A stretch of 64,000 nt of DNA. Origin: Pseudomonas pudica (GTDB lineage: Bacteria; Pseudomonadota; Gammaproteobacteria; Pseudomonadales; Pseudomonadaceae). Numbering within the stretch: position 1 is the stretch's first letter; each line of letters begins with the position of its first letter. The notes under the pieces were generated by a model, which did not search any database, was not told the origin of the DNA, and saw only the letters and a list, made by a program, of their open reading frames with translations. Location: NCBI RefSeq assembly GCF_015680405.1, contig NZ_JADLJS010000004.1, positions 169,329 through 233,328 on the forward strand, in the 5' to 3' direction. Made by a program: the position numbers and the translations under genes. Below are positions 37,251-46,267 of this stretch, one piece after another.

Positions 37251-38579
37251 ATGAAGAAGGCAAAACTGAGCCTCGCCTGGCAGATCGTCATCGGTCTGGT
37301 CCTGGGTGTTGCAATCGGCGCGCTACTGAATCATTTCAGTGCAGAAAAGGCATGGTGGATCAGCAACGTCCTCCAGCCCGCTGGTGACATCTTCATTCGC
37401 CTGATCAAGATGATCGTCGTCCCGATCGTGATTTCGTCGCTGATCGTGGGTATCGCCGGGGTTGGCGACGCGAAGAAACTGGGCAGCATCGGCCTGAAGA
37501 CCATCATCTACTTCGAAGTGGTGACCACCATCGCCATCGTCGTGGGCCTGGTGTTGGCCAACCTGTTCCACCCGGGCGCCGGCATCGACATGAGCACCCT
37601 GGGTACCGTGGACATCTCCAAGTACCAGGCTACCGCGGCCGAAGTGCAGCATGAGCACGCGTTCATCGAAACCTTGCTGAACCTGATCCCGTCGAACATC
37701 TTCGCAGCGCTGATGCGTGGCGAAATGCTACCGATCATCTTCTTCTCGGTGATGTTCGGCCTGGGGCTGTCGAGCCTGCAGGCGGAGCTGCGCGACCCGC
37801 TGGTGCGTACCTTCCAGGCGGTTTCCGAGACCATGTTCAAGGTCACCCACATGATCATGAACTACGCCCCTATCGGCGTGTTCGCCCTGATCGCCGTGAC
37901 CGTCGCCAACTTCGGTTTCAGCTCGCTGCTGCCGCTGGCCAAGCTGGTGCTGCTGGTGTACTTCGCCATCGCCTTCTTCGCCTTCATGGTGCTGGGCCTG
38001 GTTGCCCGCCTGTTCGGCTTCTCGGTGATCAAGATCATGCGCATCATGAAAGATGAGTTGATCCTCGCCTACTCCACCTCCAGCTCGGAAACCGTGCTGC
38101 CGCGCGTGATCGAGAAGATGGAGAAGTACGGTGCACCGAAGTCGATCTGTTCGTTCGTGGTTCCGACCGGCTACTCGTTCAACCTCGACGGCTCGACCCT
38201 GTACCAGAGCATCGCGGCCATCTTCATTGCCCAGCTGTACGGTATCGACCTGTCGTGGAGCCAGCAGCTGCTGCTGGTGCTGACCCTGATGGTCACCTCC
38301 AAGGGTATCGCTGGCGTACCGGGTGTTTCCTTCGTGGTGCTGCTGGCCACCCTGGGCAGCGTGGGCATCCCGCTGGAGGGCCTGGCCTTCATCGCCGGTG
38401 TCGACCGCATCATGGACATGGCCCGTACCGCCTTGAACGTTGTGGGTAACGCCCTGGCAGCCCTGGTCATCGCTCGCTGGGAGGGTATGTACGACGCCGC
38501 CAAGGGCGAGAAGTACTACGCCTCGCTGATGGCCGGCAAGCAGGAAGCGGCCATGGTTGGCGAAGCTGCCAAGCGCTGA
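37251..38579 (+). CDS. gltP: Glutamate/aspartate:proton symporter
   Basis: Inner-membrane dicarboxylate/amino acid:cation symporter (DAACS family) for glutamate and aspartate. The 442-aa product has the family traits: a Ser-rich hairpin tip YSTSSSETVLP, and VVPTGYSFNLDGSTLY (the NMDGT-like motif, here NLDGS). A third match is MVTSKGIAGVPGVSF. I start at ATG 37251 (MKKAKLSLAWQ), behind AAGGGTAAAGAC; an upstream ATG at 37224 is in frame. It is followed by an intrinsic terminator. Confidence 0.94.
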   Translation: MKKAKLSLAWQIVIGLVLGVAIGALLNHFSAEKAWWISNVLQPAGDIFIRLIKMIVVPIVISSLIVGIAGVGDAKKLGSIGLKTIIYFEVVTTIAIVVGLVLANLFHPGAGIDMSTLGTVDISKYQATAAEVQHEHAFIETLLNLIPSNIFAALMRGEMLPIIFFSVMFGLGLSSLQAELRDPLVRTFQAVSETMFKVTHMIMNYAPIGVFALIAVTVANFGFSSLLPLAKLVLLVYFAIAFFAFMVLGLVARLFGFSVIKIMRIMKDELILAYSTSSSETVLPRVIEKMEKYGAPKSICSFVVPTGYSFNLDGSTLYQSIAAIFIAQLYGIDLSWSQQLLLVLTLMVTSKGIAGVPGVSFVVLLATLGSVGIPLEGLAFIAGVDRIMDMARTALNVVGNALAALVIARWEGMYDAAKGEKYYASLMAGKQEAAMVGEAAKR

Positions 38580-38600
38580 GCCTGACTGCTGCATGACCAA

Positions 38601-38626
38601 GAGCCCCGACTTGTCGGGGCTTTTTG
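38601..38626 (+). terminator. Intrinsic terminator after gltP
   Basis: AGCCCCGAC-TT-GTCGGGGCT followed by TTTTT, 22 bp past the gltP stop. Confidence 0.92.
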
Positions 38627-38662
38627 TTGCCTGTGAGATCTTGGGGCCGCTTTGCGGCCCTT

Positions 38663-38732
38663 TCGCGACGCAAGACCGCTCCCACAGGGCTCGCTATACG
38701 CCGGCCATTGTGGGAGCGGCCTTGTGTCGCGA
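38663..38732. repeat. Inverted REP pair, third sequence type
   Basis: TCGCGACGCAAGACCGCTCC at 38663 and the inverse unit GGAGCGGCCTTGTGTCGCGA ending at 38732. The unit shares the CTCCCACA core with the other REPs but has a different arm (GCGACACAAGGCCGC type). Confidence 0.8.
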
Positions 38733-38817
38733 TACGAGGGCGCAGCCCTCGCCTGCGGTCTCCAGCCATGCGCCCCGATACGCTATCATTCGGGCATTTT
38801 TCAGGGGGAACACACGG

Positions 38818-40047
38818 ATGCTCAACGGCCTTTGGCTTGGCTTTTTCCTGGTGGCGGCAGTGTCCGCCCTGGCCCAATGGCTGGTAGGCGGCAACGCCGG
38901 CATTTTCGCGGCGATGGTCGAGAGCATATTCGCCATGGCCAAGCTGTCGGTCGAGGTTATGGTGCTGCTGTTCGGCACGCTGACCCTGTGGCTGGGCTTT
39001 CTCAAGATTGCCGAGAAGGCTGGCATTGTCGAGTGGCTGGCCAAGGTGCTCGGTCCGCTGTTTGCCCGGCTGATGCCGGAAGTTCCGCCCGGCCACCCGG
39101 CCCTGGGCCTGATCACCATGAACTTCGCCGCCAACGGCCTGGGCCTGGACAATGCCGCCACCCCGATCGGCCTGAAGGCCATGCGCGCGCTGCAGGAGCT
39201 GAACCCCAGCAGCACCACGGCGAGCAACGCGCAGATCCTGTTTTTGGTGCTCAACGCCTCGTCGCTGACCCTGCTGCCTGTGACCATCTTCATGTACCGG
39301 GCCCAACAAGGCGCGGCGGACCCGACCATGGTGTTCCTGCCCATTCTGCTGGCTACCAGCGTTTCGACACTGGTCGGCCTGCTGTCGGTGGCGGTGATGC
39401 AGCGCCTGCGCCTGTGGGACCCGGTAGTGCTTGCCTACCTCATCCCCGGTGCCTTGCTGCTGGGCGGCTTCATGGCCTTTCTCGGCACCCTTTCGGCGGC
39501 AGCGCTGGCCAGCCTGTCGTCGATCTTGGGCAACCTCACGTTGTTCGGCGTGATCATGCTGTTCCTGGTGACCGGCGCCTTGAAGCGTGTGAAGGTGTAT
39601 GAAGCCTTTGTCGAAGGCGCGAAGGAAGGCTTCGATGTGGCCAAGGGCTTGTTGCCTTACCTGGTAGCGATGCTGGTGGCGGTGGGTGTGCTGCGGGCCT
39701 CAGGCGCCCTGGAGCTGGCCCTGGGCGGTATTCGCCATGCGGTCACCTGGCTGGGCCTGGACACCCGCTTCGTCGAGGGCCTGCCCACTGCGCTGGTCAA
39801 GCCGTTCTCCGGCAGTGCGGCGCGGGCGATGCTGATCGAGACCATGCAGGCCCACGGTGTGGACAGCTTCCCGGCGCTGGTGGCGGCGACGATTCAGGGG
39901 AGTACCGAAACCACCTTCTACGTGCTCGCGGTGTACTTTGGTGCGGTGGGTATCCAACGCGTGCGCCATGCTGTCGGTTGCGCATTGCTGGCCGAATTGT
40001 CCGGTGTGATCGCGGCGATCTTCGTCTGCTACTGGTTCTTCGCCTGA
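38818..40047 (+). CDS. SpmA/SpmB-like nucleoside-recognition (Gate) membrane protein
   Basis: A 409-aa membrane protein with two homologous Gate domains. The first half has TMNFAANGLGLDNAATPIGLKAM (SpmA type) and the second half has LVKPFSGSAARAMLIETM and GSTETTFYVLAVYFGAVGI (SpmB type). It is thus an SpmA-SpmB fusion in a bacterium that does not make spores. The transported compound is unknown. ATG 38818 follows CAGGGGGAACACACGG. The frame upstream to 38557 crosses the gltP terminator and is not coding. Confidence 0.87.
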   Translation: MLNGLWLGFFLVAAVSALAQWLVGGNAGIFAAMVESIFAMAKLSVEVMVLLFGTLTLWLGFLKIAEKAGIVEWLAKVLGPLFARLMPEVPPGHPALGLITMNFAANGLGLDNAATPIGLKAMRALQELNPSSTTASNAQILFLVLNASSLTLLPVTIFMYRAQQGAADPTMVFLPILLATSVSTLVGLLSVAVMQRLRLWDPVVLAYLIPGALLLGGFMAFLGTLSAAALASLSSILGNLTLFGVIMLFLVTGALKRVKVYEAFVEGAKEGFDVAKGLLPYLVAMLVAVGVLRASGALELALGGIRHAVTWLGLDTRFVEGLPTALVKPFSGSAARAMLIETMQAHGVDSFPALVAATIQGSTETTFYVLAVYFGAVGIQRVRHAVGCALLAELSGVIAAIFVCYWFFA

Positions 40048-40073
40048 CGCTCCCGCAAAGAACAGACAGAGCT

Positions 40074-40691
40074 TCAGGAAGCGGGAACGCTGGCTGATTG
40101 CGCAATGGTCCAACTCACCACCTGCTCGGTCAGCTGGTCGCAGGCCTTCCCGAAACCGGCAACCACCGCTGAAATCTGTTTGTCGGCCAGCGGCTGGCGG
40201 ATTTCGAAGCGTTTGCTGGCCAGAATGCGCTGGCTGCGGCCCTGGACCAAGCGTGCGTCATAGCGGATTACCACCTCCACTGCTCCGCCCGCGCGGTATT
40301 CGGTCTGGAACGCCTGCAGCTCGCCAGCCAGCTCGTAGTCGGCCTGCAGGTTGCTGTCGTCGGCGCTCAGGCGCTGCACCTGGCCGTCACGCTGGAAACC
40401 GTCAAGCAGGCGGTTGCGCAGCAGCACCGGCACCGCGTCGCTCCAGCGCGCTCCCTTGTAGCTACTGACCACATCGCCCTGAGGAATCACGGCAATCCGT
40501 GGCCCGGCCAGCACTTCGCTTGCCAGCGGCTTGTTCAGGCGCAATGACCAGTCCAGCGCTGGTGCCGTCCGGCCGGGCTGGTTCACCGGAAGACGGTACA
40601 GGTCGACGGGCTCGCTCTGCGGCAAGATGGAGCAGGCACTGGCCAGGCTCAGTGCGGCCGCCAGGGCCAGCAGGCGCAGCGACGGTTTCAT
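40074..40691 (-). CDS. ABC-type transport auxiliary lipoprotein (PqiC/DUF330 type)
   Basis: A 205-aa lipoprotein (lipobox LASAC near residue 20) of the ABC_trans_aux family, with YRLPVN, RIAVIPQGD, RWSDAVPVLLRNRLLDGF and a C-terminal SAVVAGFGKACDQLTEQVV. In MCE systems such as PqiABC this type sits in the outer membrane and completes the lipid path across the periplasm. It is the last gene of the permease-ATPase-MlaD-lipoprotein operon and overlaps the MlaD gene by four bases. Confidence 0.88.
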   Translation of the reverse strand: MKPSLRLLALAAALSLASACSILPQSEPVDLYRLPVNQPGRTAPALDWSLRLNKPLASEVLAGPRIAVIPQGDVVSSYKGARWSDAVPVLLRNRLLDGFQRDGQVQRLSADDSNLQADYELAGELQAFQTEYRAGGAVEVVIRYDARLVQGRSQRILASKRFEIRQPLADKQISAVVAGFGKACDQLTEQVVSWTIAQSASVPAS

Positions 40692-41626
40692 GGTTGGAAC
40701 TCCTTGTTGTTGTCGCGGCCGAGCAGGTAGCCGCTGGGGTCGGCCTCCAATTGCCGGGAAATGCCTTTGAGGGCGTTGAGGGTTTCGCGCAGCTCGCGAA
40801 TTGCCGGGGTCAGTTGGTTCAGGCCTTGGGCACCGTCGCCGATGGCTTCGCGGTTGTCCTCGAGCAGGCGGTTGATGGTGGCGGTGCTCTCGGCCAGTGA
40901 CTGCATGGCCTGCTCGGCACTGCCGATGGCCTGCTTGCCTTCGCTGCCCAGCAGGCCGTTGGCATTGCGCATCAGTGCCTGGGTTTCGGCCAGGGTGGCG
41001 CTGGCCTGCTTGCCCACCTGGACCAGTTGCTCGATGGCCTGGGTGATGCTGCCGTGCTGGCCTGCGAAGGCGCCGGTGGTCTTGTCGAGGTTGGACAGGG
41101 TGTTGCTGAGATGGCCGATGTTGTCCTCGGAAAACATCTGGTTGGCGTTGTGCAGCAGCAGGTTGATGTTGGTCACCAGGTCGCTGCTGTCATTGAGCAG
41201 GCGCGAGATTGGCGAGGGCGATGCGATGATCACCGGCAGCTTGCCATCCTTGCCTTTCAGCTCGGGGCTTTGCGGGGTGCCCCCGCTGAGCTGGATGAAC
41301 GAGTTGCCGGTCACGCCGGCCAGGGTCAGCTTGGCCTGGGTGTCTTCCTTCACCGGGGTATCGGCGCTCAGGCGCACCCGTGCCAGTACCCGGCGCGGAT
41401 CTTTCGGGTCCAGGCGCAGAGTGGACACATCGCCCACCTTGATGCCGTTGTACTGCACCGGGCTGCCGCGGGACAGGCCGGAGACGGCTTCGTTGAACAC
41501 CACTTCGTAGTCCTTGAAGGCGTCGTCGACACTGGACTTGGCCAGCCACAGGCCGAACAGCATGGCGCCGGCTACCACCAGGACGGTGACTAGGCCGATA
41601 AGAACGTGATGGGCTCGGGTTTCCAT
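40688..41626 (-). CDS. MlaD family (MCE) periplasmic protein
   Basis: A 312-aa protein with one N-terminal helix (about 8-30), an MCE domain at about 38-120 (FNEAVSGLSRGSPVQYNGIKVGDV) and a long helical region to the C-terminus, where LLHNANQMFSEDNIGHLSNT and following heptads suggest a coiled-coil tunnel or needle. It is about twice as long as MlaD itself, closer to the single-MCE proteins of Pseudomonas. It binds lipid for the associated ABC transporter. Confidence 0.9.
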   Translation of the reverse strand: METRAHHVLIGLVTVLVVAGAMLFGLWLAKSSVDDAFKDYEVVFNEAVSGLSRGSPVQYNGIKVGDVSTLRLDPKDPRRVLARVRLSADTPVKEDTQAKLTLAGVTGNSFIQLSGGTPQSPELKGKDGKLPVIIASPSPISRLLNDSSDLVTNINLLLHNANQMFSEDNIGHLSNTLSNLDKTTGAFAGQHGSITQAIEQLVQVGKQASATLAETQALMRNANGLLGSEGKQAIGSAEQAMQSLAESTATINRLLEDNREAIGDGAQGLNQLTPAIRELRETLNALKGISRQLEADPSGYLLGRDNNKEFQP

Positions 41627-41629
41627 TGC

Positions 41630-42421
41630 TCAGCGCTCCTGCCCGGCACGGGTGGCGGCCTGTTCGGCCGCGCGCCCGCGTGGGCCATGAAAGTATTCTT
41701 GAATCCATGCGTCGTCGGTCTGCTCGACCTCGGCCAGCGGGCCGGCCACCAGGACCTTCTTCTGCGACAGCACGGCGATGCGGTCGGTAATGGTGTACAG
41801 GGTGTCGAGGTCGTGGGTGATGAGGAACACCGACAGGCCCAGAGCGTCCCGCAGAGTCAGGATCAACTGGTCGAAGGCGGCGGCGCCGATCGGGTCCAGG
41901 CCAGCGGTGGGCTCGTCGAGGAAAAGGATGTCCGGGTCCAGTGCCAAGGCACGGGCCAGCGCGGCGCGCTTGATCATGCCCCCCGACAGCGAGGCCGGGT
42001 ACTTGTCGGCGGCCGAGATTGGCAGCCCGGCCAGGGCCAGCTTCACTCCGGCCAGGTGCTCGGCATCGGCGCGGGACAGCCCGGCGTGCTCGATCAGCGG
42101 CAACGCCACGTTTTCGGTGACGGTCAGCGAAGAGAACAGCGCGCCTTTCTGAAACAGCACGCCGAAGCGTCGCTCGACCAAGGAGCGCTGCTCTTCGCGC
42201 AGGCCGGCCAGGTCCTGGCCTAGCACCTTGATCTGCCCGTCGTCGGGCCGTCGCAGGCCGATGATGCTACGCAGCAGCACCGACTTGCCGCTGCCCGACC
42301 CACCGACCACGGCGAGGATCTCGCCGCGATACAGGTCGAGATCGAGGTTTTCGTGCACGCTCTGGCGGCCGAAGCGGTTGCAGATGCCGCGGGCCTCGAT
42401 CACGCGTTCCTGGCCATTCAC
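41630..42421 (-). CDS. MlaF-like ABC transporter ATP-binding protein
   Basis: ATPase of the MCE lipid transporter, 263 aa. Walker A is GGSGSGKSV, the signature SLSGGMIKRAALARAL and Walker B ILFLDEPTAGLDPIGAAAFD, as in MlaF. The start is GTG at 42421, overlapping the permease stop by four bases (GTGA). The ATG two bases on is out of frame. The frame continues far upstream only as an antiphase shadow of the permease gene. Confidence 0.92.
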   Translation of the reverse strand: MNGQERVIEARGICNRFGRQSVHENLDLDLYRGEILAVVGGSGSGKSVLLRSIIGLRRPDDGQIKVLGQDLAGLREEQRSLVERRFGVLFQKGALFSSLTVTENVALPLIEHAGLSRADAEHLAGVKLALAGLPISAADKYPASLSGGMIKRAALARALALDPDILFLDEPTAGLDPIGAAAFDQLILTLRDALGLSVFLITHDLDTLYTITDRIAVLSQKKVLVAGPLAEVEQTDDAWIQEYFHGPRGRAAEQAATRAGQER

Positions 42422-43551
42422 CAGCCCATCTCCATGAAGAACAGTGCAGCCACCGCATCCAGCACGATGACCACGAATATCGACTGCACTACCGCCGAGG
42501 TGGTATGCGCGCCCACCGATTCGGCGCTGCCGCTGACCTTGAAGCCTTCCAGGCAGCCGATGGCGGCGATCAGGAAGGCGAAGAACGGTGCCTTGGCCAG
42601 GCCGACCAGGAAGTGCTGCACGCCGATGTCGCTTTGCAGCAGCGACAGAAACATGGCTGGCGAGATGTCCAGTGACAGCGCGCACACCACCGCACCGCCG
42701 ACGATACCGCAGATCATCGCGATGAAGGTCAGCAAGGGCAGCGAAATCAACAGTGCCAGTACGCGCGGCACCACCAGCATCTCCATGGGGTTCAGGCCCA
42801 GGGTGCGGATGGCATCGATTTCCTCGTTGGCCTTCATCGAGCCGATCTGCGCGGTGAACGCACTGGCAGTGCGGCCGGCCATGAGGATGGCGGTCAGCAG
42901 CACGGCGAATTCGCGCAGGAACGAGAATGCCACCAGATCGACAGTGAAGACGGTCGCGCCGAAATCGGCCAGCACCGTGGCGCCAAGGAAAGCCACTACC
43001 GCGCCCACCAGAAAGGTCAGCAGGGCGACGATGGGCGCGGCGTCCAGGCCGGTTTGTTCGATGTGCGCCACGACCGGGGTGAAGCGCCAGCGATGGGGTT
43101 GCAGGGCGCGGCGCAGCAGGGTTTCGAGGATCAGGCCAACGAAGCCGAGCACCTGCATGGTGTCTTGCCACAAGGTGCCGACGGCGCAACCGATGCGCTC
43201 CAGCAGCAACAGCAGCACGTTCCGCTCGGGCTCCTTGACCGGGATGCAGTAGTCCTGCACCGAGCAGTAGACATTCTTGAGCAGGGCGCGGCTGGCTTCT
43301 GGCAGGCCGTGGGTGCAGCGCGACAGGCGTTCGGAGCCGAGCAGTTCGGCCAGCAGCGAGGCGCCGGCGGTGTCCAGGCGGCCCAGTTGGCTGAGGTCGG
43401 CGATGGTATCGGCAGCGTATTGCGCGCGCAGGCGCTCGCTCTCACGTTTGAGGCTGGCGTAATGCGCCAAGGTCCAGTCACCGGTAATGCGCAGACAGGC
43501 CGGTTGGCTACTGGTGTCCAGGGTGGCGCTGGGGGTGGTCATCGGCTCCAT
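42418..43551 (-). CDS. MlaE family permease with N-terminal STAS domain
   Basis: A 377-aa permease with an N-terminal STAS-like domain (about 15-110, LRITGDWTLAHYASLKRES then IADLSQLGRLDTAGASLLAEL) fused to the MlaE membrane domain (about 130-377, HIEQTGLDAAPIVALLTFLVGAVVAF and GSMKANEEIDAIRTLG). In the classic Mla system the STAS protein MlaB is separate, so here the regulator is built into the permease. It is the first gene of the operon. Confidence 0.92.
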   Translation of the reverse strand: MEPMTTPSATLDTSSQPACLRITGDWTLAHYASLKRESERLRAQYAADTIADLSQLGRLDTAGASLLAELLGSERLSRCTHGLPEASRALLKNVYCSVQDYCIPVKEPERNVLLLLLERIGCAVGTLWQDTMQVLGFVGLILETLLRRALQPHRWRFTPVVAHIEQTGLDAAPIVALLTFLVGAVVAFLGATVLADFGATVFTVDLVAFSFLREFAVLLTAILMAGRTASAFTAQIGSMKANEEIDAIRTLGLNPMEMLVVPRVLALLISLPLLTFIAMICGIVGGAVVCALSLDISPAMFLSLLQSDIGVQHFLVGLAKAPFFAFLIAAIGCLEGFKVSGSAESVGAHTTSAVVQSIFVVIVLDAVAALFFMEMGW

Positions 43552-43684
43552 GCTACTGACTCGGCGCTAAGGCATAGGGGCTGATCATAGCGCAGCGGGC
43601 ATGGGCTGTTTGGTGATTATGTGCTGTCTTCACGGACCTTGGGGGCTGCTTTGCAGCCCATCGCCGGCAAGCGGCCCCTTTCAC

Positions 43685-44707
43685 TCACCCCGTGGGCGCG
43701 TCATCTACCACTTTGAAGCGCAGCACGCCGATGACCTGCCCATCTTCGGTCAGTACCCTCACCTGCCACTTGCCCACCGGGTTCGGCGGGAAGTTCTGCT
43801 TGTGGGTCCAGGCCCGGTAGCCTTCCTTGCGCCCGCCGTGGATGTCCAAGGCAATGCGATCGACTTCCTGGCCGTCCTTTTGCCACACATGGTAGATCCG
43901 CTCGTTCAGGCCGCGTGGCGCGTTGATCGCGGTGTAGGCGTACAGGCCGCTGCTACGGATGCGGCTGGCAGCAATTTCGTGCAGCGAATCGCCCGGCTGG
44001 CGGTTCAGCACTTCGGTGCTGACCGCCACTTCGGTCATCCACAGGGTCGCTGGCGGCACCCAGGAGCGCAGCAGCCAACCCCCGGCGCCGACCGACAGGG
44101 TGACCACCACCAGGGCCACAGCGCGGCGCCAGTTGTTGATCGGGAAGCTGCTGACAAGGCTGGGGAACGACAGTGCCATGGCTGCAATCAGGGCCAGCTT
44201 GAAGCTTTGCGCGGTGGTCAGGTGCAGGATGATCGGCAGCGCGGTCAGCAGGGCGGCGAAAAGGGTCAGGGTATGCAATGCCAGGAACAGCCAGCGGCGC
44301 GGCGCCAGCCACTTGTAGTACAGCGGATCGATGATCGAAATCAGCCCGGCGGCACCGAGCAGGCCGGTGAACACCAGTTGGCCGCTGTTCCAGGTGGTGG
44401 TGATGAAAAAGAACGGCAGTACGAAGAACAGTGATTCCTGGTGGATCATCTGCGTCGCGTAGCGCAGCAATGGTTGCGGTATTTCGCGGTTGAAGGTGCG
44501 CGCGAACAGGCCGGTGAGGGTGTTTTCCAGCATCAGCCAGACCCAGCTGACCAGCATGAGCACAGCAATCCAGCTGGCCAGGCCAGCCTGGCGGTCGACA
44601 AGGATGAAGCTACCAATCCCGGAGAGGAAACCGCCGAGCGCGATGATGCCGGGGTAGCGTTTAAGCAGTTCGATGATGCGCTGGACGATGTGGGGGATTT
44701 GGGGCAT
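43685..44707 (-). CDS. DUF5924 membrane protein with C-terminal DUF2914 domain
   Basis: A 340-aa inner-membrane protein: seven or so helices (about 18-230) followed by a periplasmic domain whose end, HVWQKDGQEVDRIALDIHGG ... KWQVRVLTEDGQVIG, fits DUF2914. The start is ATG 44707. I assign no function. Its neighbour on the same strand is the M16 peptidase gene, after a gap with a degenerate REP. Confidence 0.8.
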   Translation of the reverse strand: MPQIPHIVQRIIELLKRYPGIIALGGFLSGIGSFILVDRQAGLASWIAVLMLVSWVWLMLENTLTGLFARTFNREIPQPLLRYATQMIHQESLFFVLPFFFITTTWNSGQLVFTGLLGAAGLISIIDPLYYKWLAPRRWLFLALHTLTLFAALLTALPIILHLTTAQSFKLALIAAMALSFPSLVSSFPINNWRRAVALVVVTLSVGAGGWLLRSWVPPATLWMTEVAVSTEVLNRQPGDSLHEIAASRIRSSGLYAYTAINAPRGLNERIYHVWQKDGQEVDRIALDIHGGRKEGYRAWTHKQNFPPNPVGKWQVRVLTEDGQVIGVLRFKVVDDAPTG

Positions 44708-44748
44708 TGGGGGCTACAACAGAAAGGGTATGGTGGCTGTGCCGGCCT

Positions 44749-44799
44749 CTTCGCGGGTGAACCCGCTCCCAAAGGGACCGTGTTGCGATACCCGCGAAG
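44749..44799. repeat. Degenerate REP pair
   Basis: CTTCGCGGGTGAACCCGCTC at 44749 and a shortened inverse remnant, GATACCCGCGAAG, ending at 44799. This is the same family as at 9379 but decayed. Confidence 0.7.
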
Positions 44800-44836
44800 T
44801 GGCCGGTACTGGCAAAAGGATACCGCCGATTCACTG

Positions 44837-46237
44837 CTAGCGTGTAGCACCGCCCGGCTTTTCAGGAGCATGCCGACGCCAGCGCAACAACCCCGCTGCC
44901 AGGATCAGCCCCAACAACAAGGCAACCAGCCCGTAGAGCTCATCATAGCCAAGCAATGGTTTCTCGATACGCACATAGCCATCTTCCTTGAGCAGTTCTT
45001 TCAGCGCCTCGTTGGCCTGCACCAGGCTGACCTGGCGCAGCTTGCGCACCGGGTTGACGAAGCGCCCGTCGCTATAGTCGTTCAGCGCGCCCCAGTAGTA
45101 GTCGGCCAAGGCACTGTTGCCCTGGGTACTCCAGCTTTCCTTGGCGACGCTGGCGTACTTGATGCGCTCGAAGGTCTCCGGGTCGAGGCCTTCCTTGCGC
45201 AGGTGGTCGAACAACTTCTGCATCACTTCGACCGCTTGGTCGATGTCCTCGCGCTCCAGATCGGCATTGAGGCTTAGCAGGCCGGTGTCGCCGAAGCTCT
45301 CGCGTTTTGCCGAAGGGCCGTAGGACAACCCGTTGCGCAGGCGAAGCTGGTCGTACAGCGCCCAGTCCAGGTAGTGCGACAGCAGGTCCAGGGTGGCCTG
45401 GTGGTCGTTGTCCAGCACCGGCTCGACGAACAGCCAGTGCAGCTTGACGCTGTCGCCCAGCCAGCCGCGGGTCAGGTCGCGGCGCTGTGCAGCTTGCTGG
45501 CCGATGCTTTCCAGGGTGCGGCGCTCCTCCGGCTCGGTGGCGGGCAGTTCGCCAAAGGTACGCTCCAGGTAAGCCGGCAGCAGGCGGTCGAGGCCGCCGA
45601 CCACGATCAGGGTCATGTTGTTGGCCGCGTACCAGCGGTCACGCAAGGTGTTCACCTGCTCCAGGGTCATATCTTCGAGGTTGGAGCGCTCCGGGCATTT
45701 CAGGCCCAGCTCGGTGGCTAGCTGGTCACTGGCGGGGTGGCCGATGTCCTGGCGGTCGAGCCAGCGCTGCAGGTGGCCATAGTGGCCGCCATCCTCGCGC
45801 TCGATGATGCGCTTGGCGGTGGCCAGGGCCTTGGCATCGATGCGGGTGTCGTGGATCACCGCCAGCAGCAGGTCCAGGATTTTGCGCTGGTTGCGTGCCG
45901 GGGCTTCGATCACGAAGGTGGTGTCGGCGCTGCTGGTGTAGGCGTTCCACTCGCCGCCCAGCGATTGCAGGCGCTCTTCCAGGCCGCCTTCGCCAGTTTC
46001 GTCGATGCCGCTGAAGAGCAGGTGCTCGAGCAGGTGCGGCAGCTCTTTCTGCTCGCAATTGAAGTCATCCAGGCCGACACCGACCACCAGGCGAATCGCC
46101 ACATGGTCGCGTTCATAGCCGTTTTTCAAGATGACCTGCAGGCCGTTGGGCAACAGGTAACCTTCCACCCGCGAGCGGTCGAGGGCGAATGAGGGCAGGC
46201 TGCAGATCAGCAGGCAAACGAACATCAGGCAACGCAT
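44837..46237 (-). CDS. M16 family zinc peptidase with C-terminal membrane anchor
   Basis: A 466-aa exported insulinase/pitrilysin-type peptidase. It has a signal peptide (to about 18, ending SFALD), the inverted zinc motif HLLEH (His68, Glu71, His72) and a downstream IIEREDGG segment holding the third ligand. The C-terminal half is the inactive M16_C domain, and a helix at about 440-460 (LYGLVALLLGLILAAGLL) is followed by basic residues. The tail suggests it is held in the inner membrane facing the periplasm. Many M16 proteins act in pairs; no partner is seen here. Confidence 0.88.
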   Translation of the reverse strand: MRCLMFVCLLICSLPSFALDRSRVEGYLLPNGLQVILKNGYERDHVAIRLVVGVGLDDFNCEQKELPHLLEHLLFSGIDETGEGGLEERLQSLGGEWNAYTSSADTTFVIEAPARNQRKILDLLLAVIHDTRIDAKALATAKRIIEREDGGHYGHLQRWLDRQDIGHPASDQLATELGLKCPERSNLEDMTLEQVNTLRDRWYAANNMTLIVVGGLDRLLPAYLERTFGELPATEPEERRTLESIGQQAAQRRDLTRGWLGDSVKLHWLFVEPVLDNDHQATLDLLSHYLDWALYDQLRLRNGLSYGPSAKRESFGDTGLLSLNADLEREDIDQAVEVMQKLFDHLRKEGLDPETFERIKYASVAKESWSTQGNSALADYYWGALNDYSDGRFVNPVRKLRQVSLVQANEALKELLKEDGYVRIEKPLLGYDELYGLVALLLGLILAAGLLRWRRHAPEKPGGATR

Positions 46238-46267
46238 GGGCGAGCTTGGGTCCTCAGGTAGGCGAAA

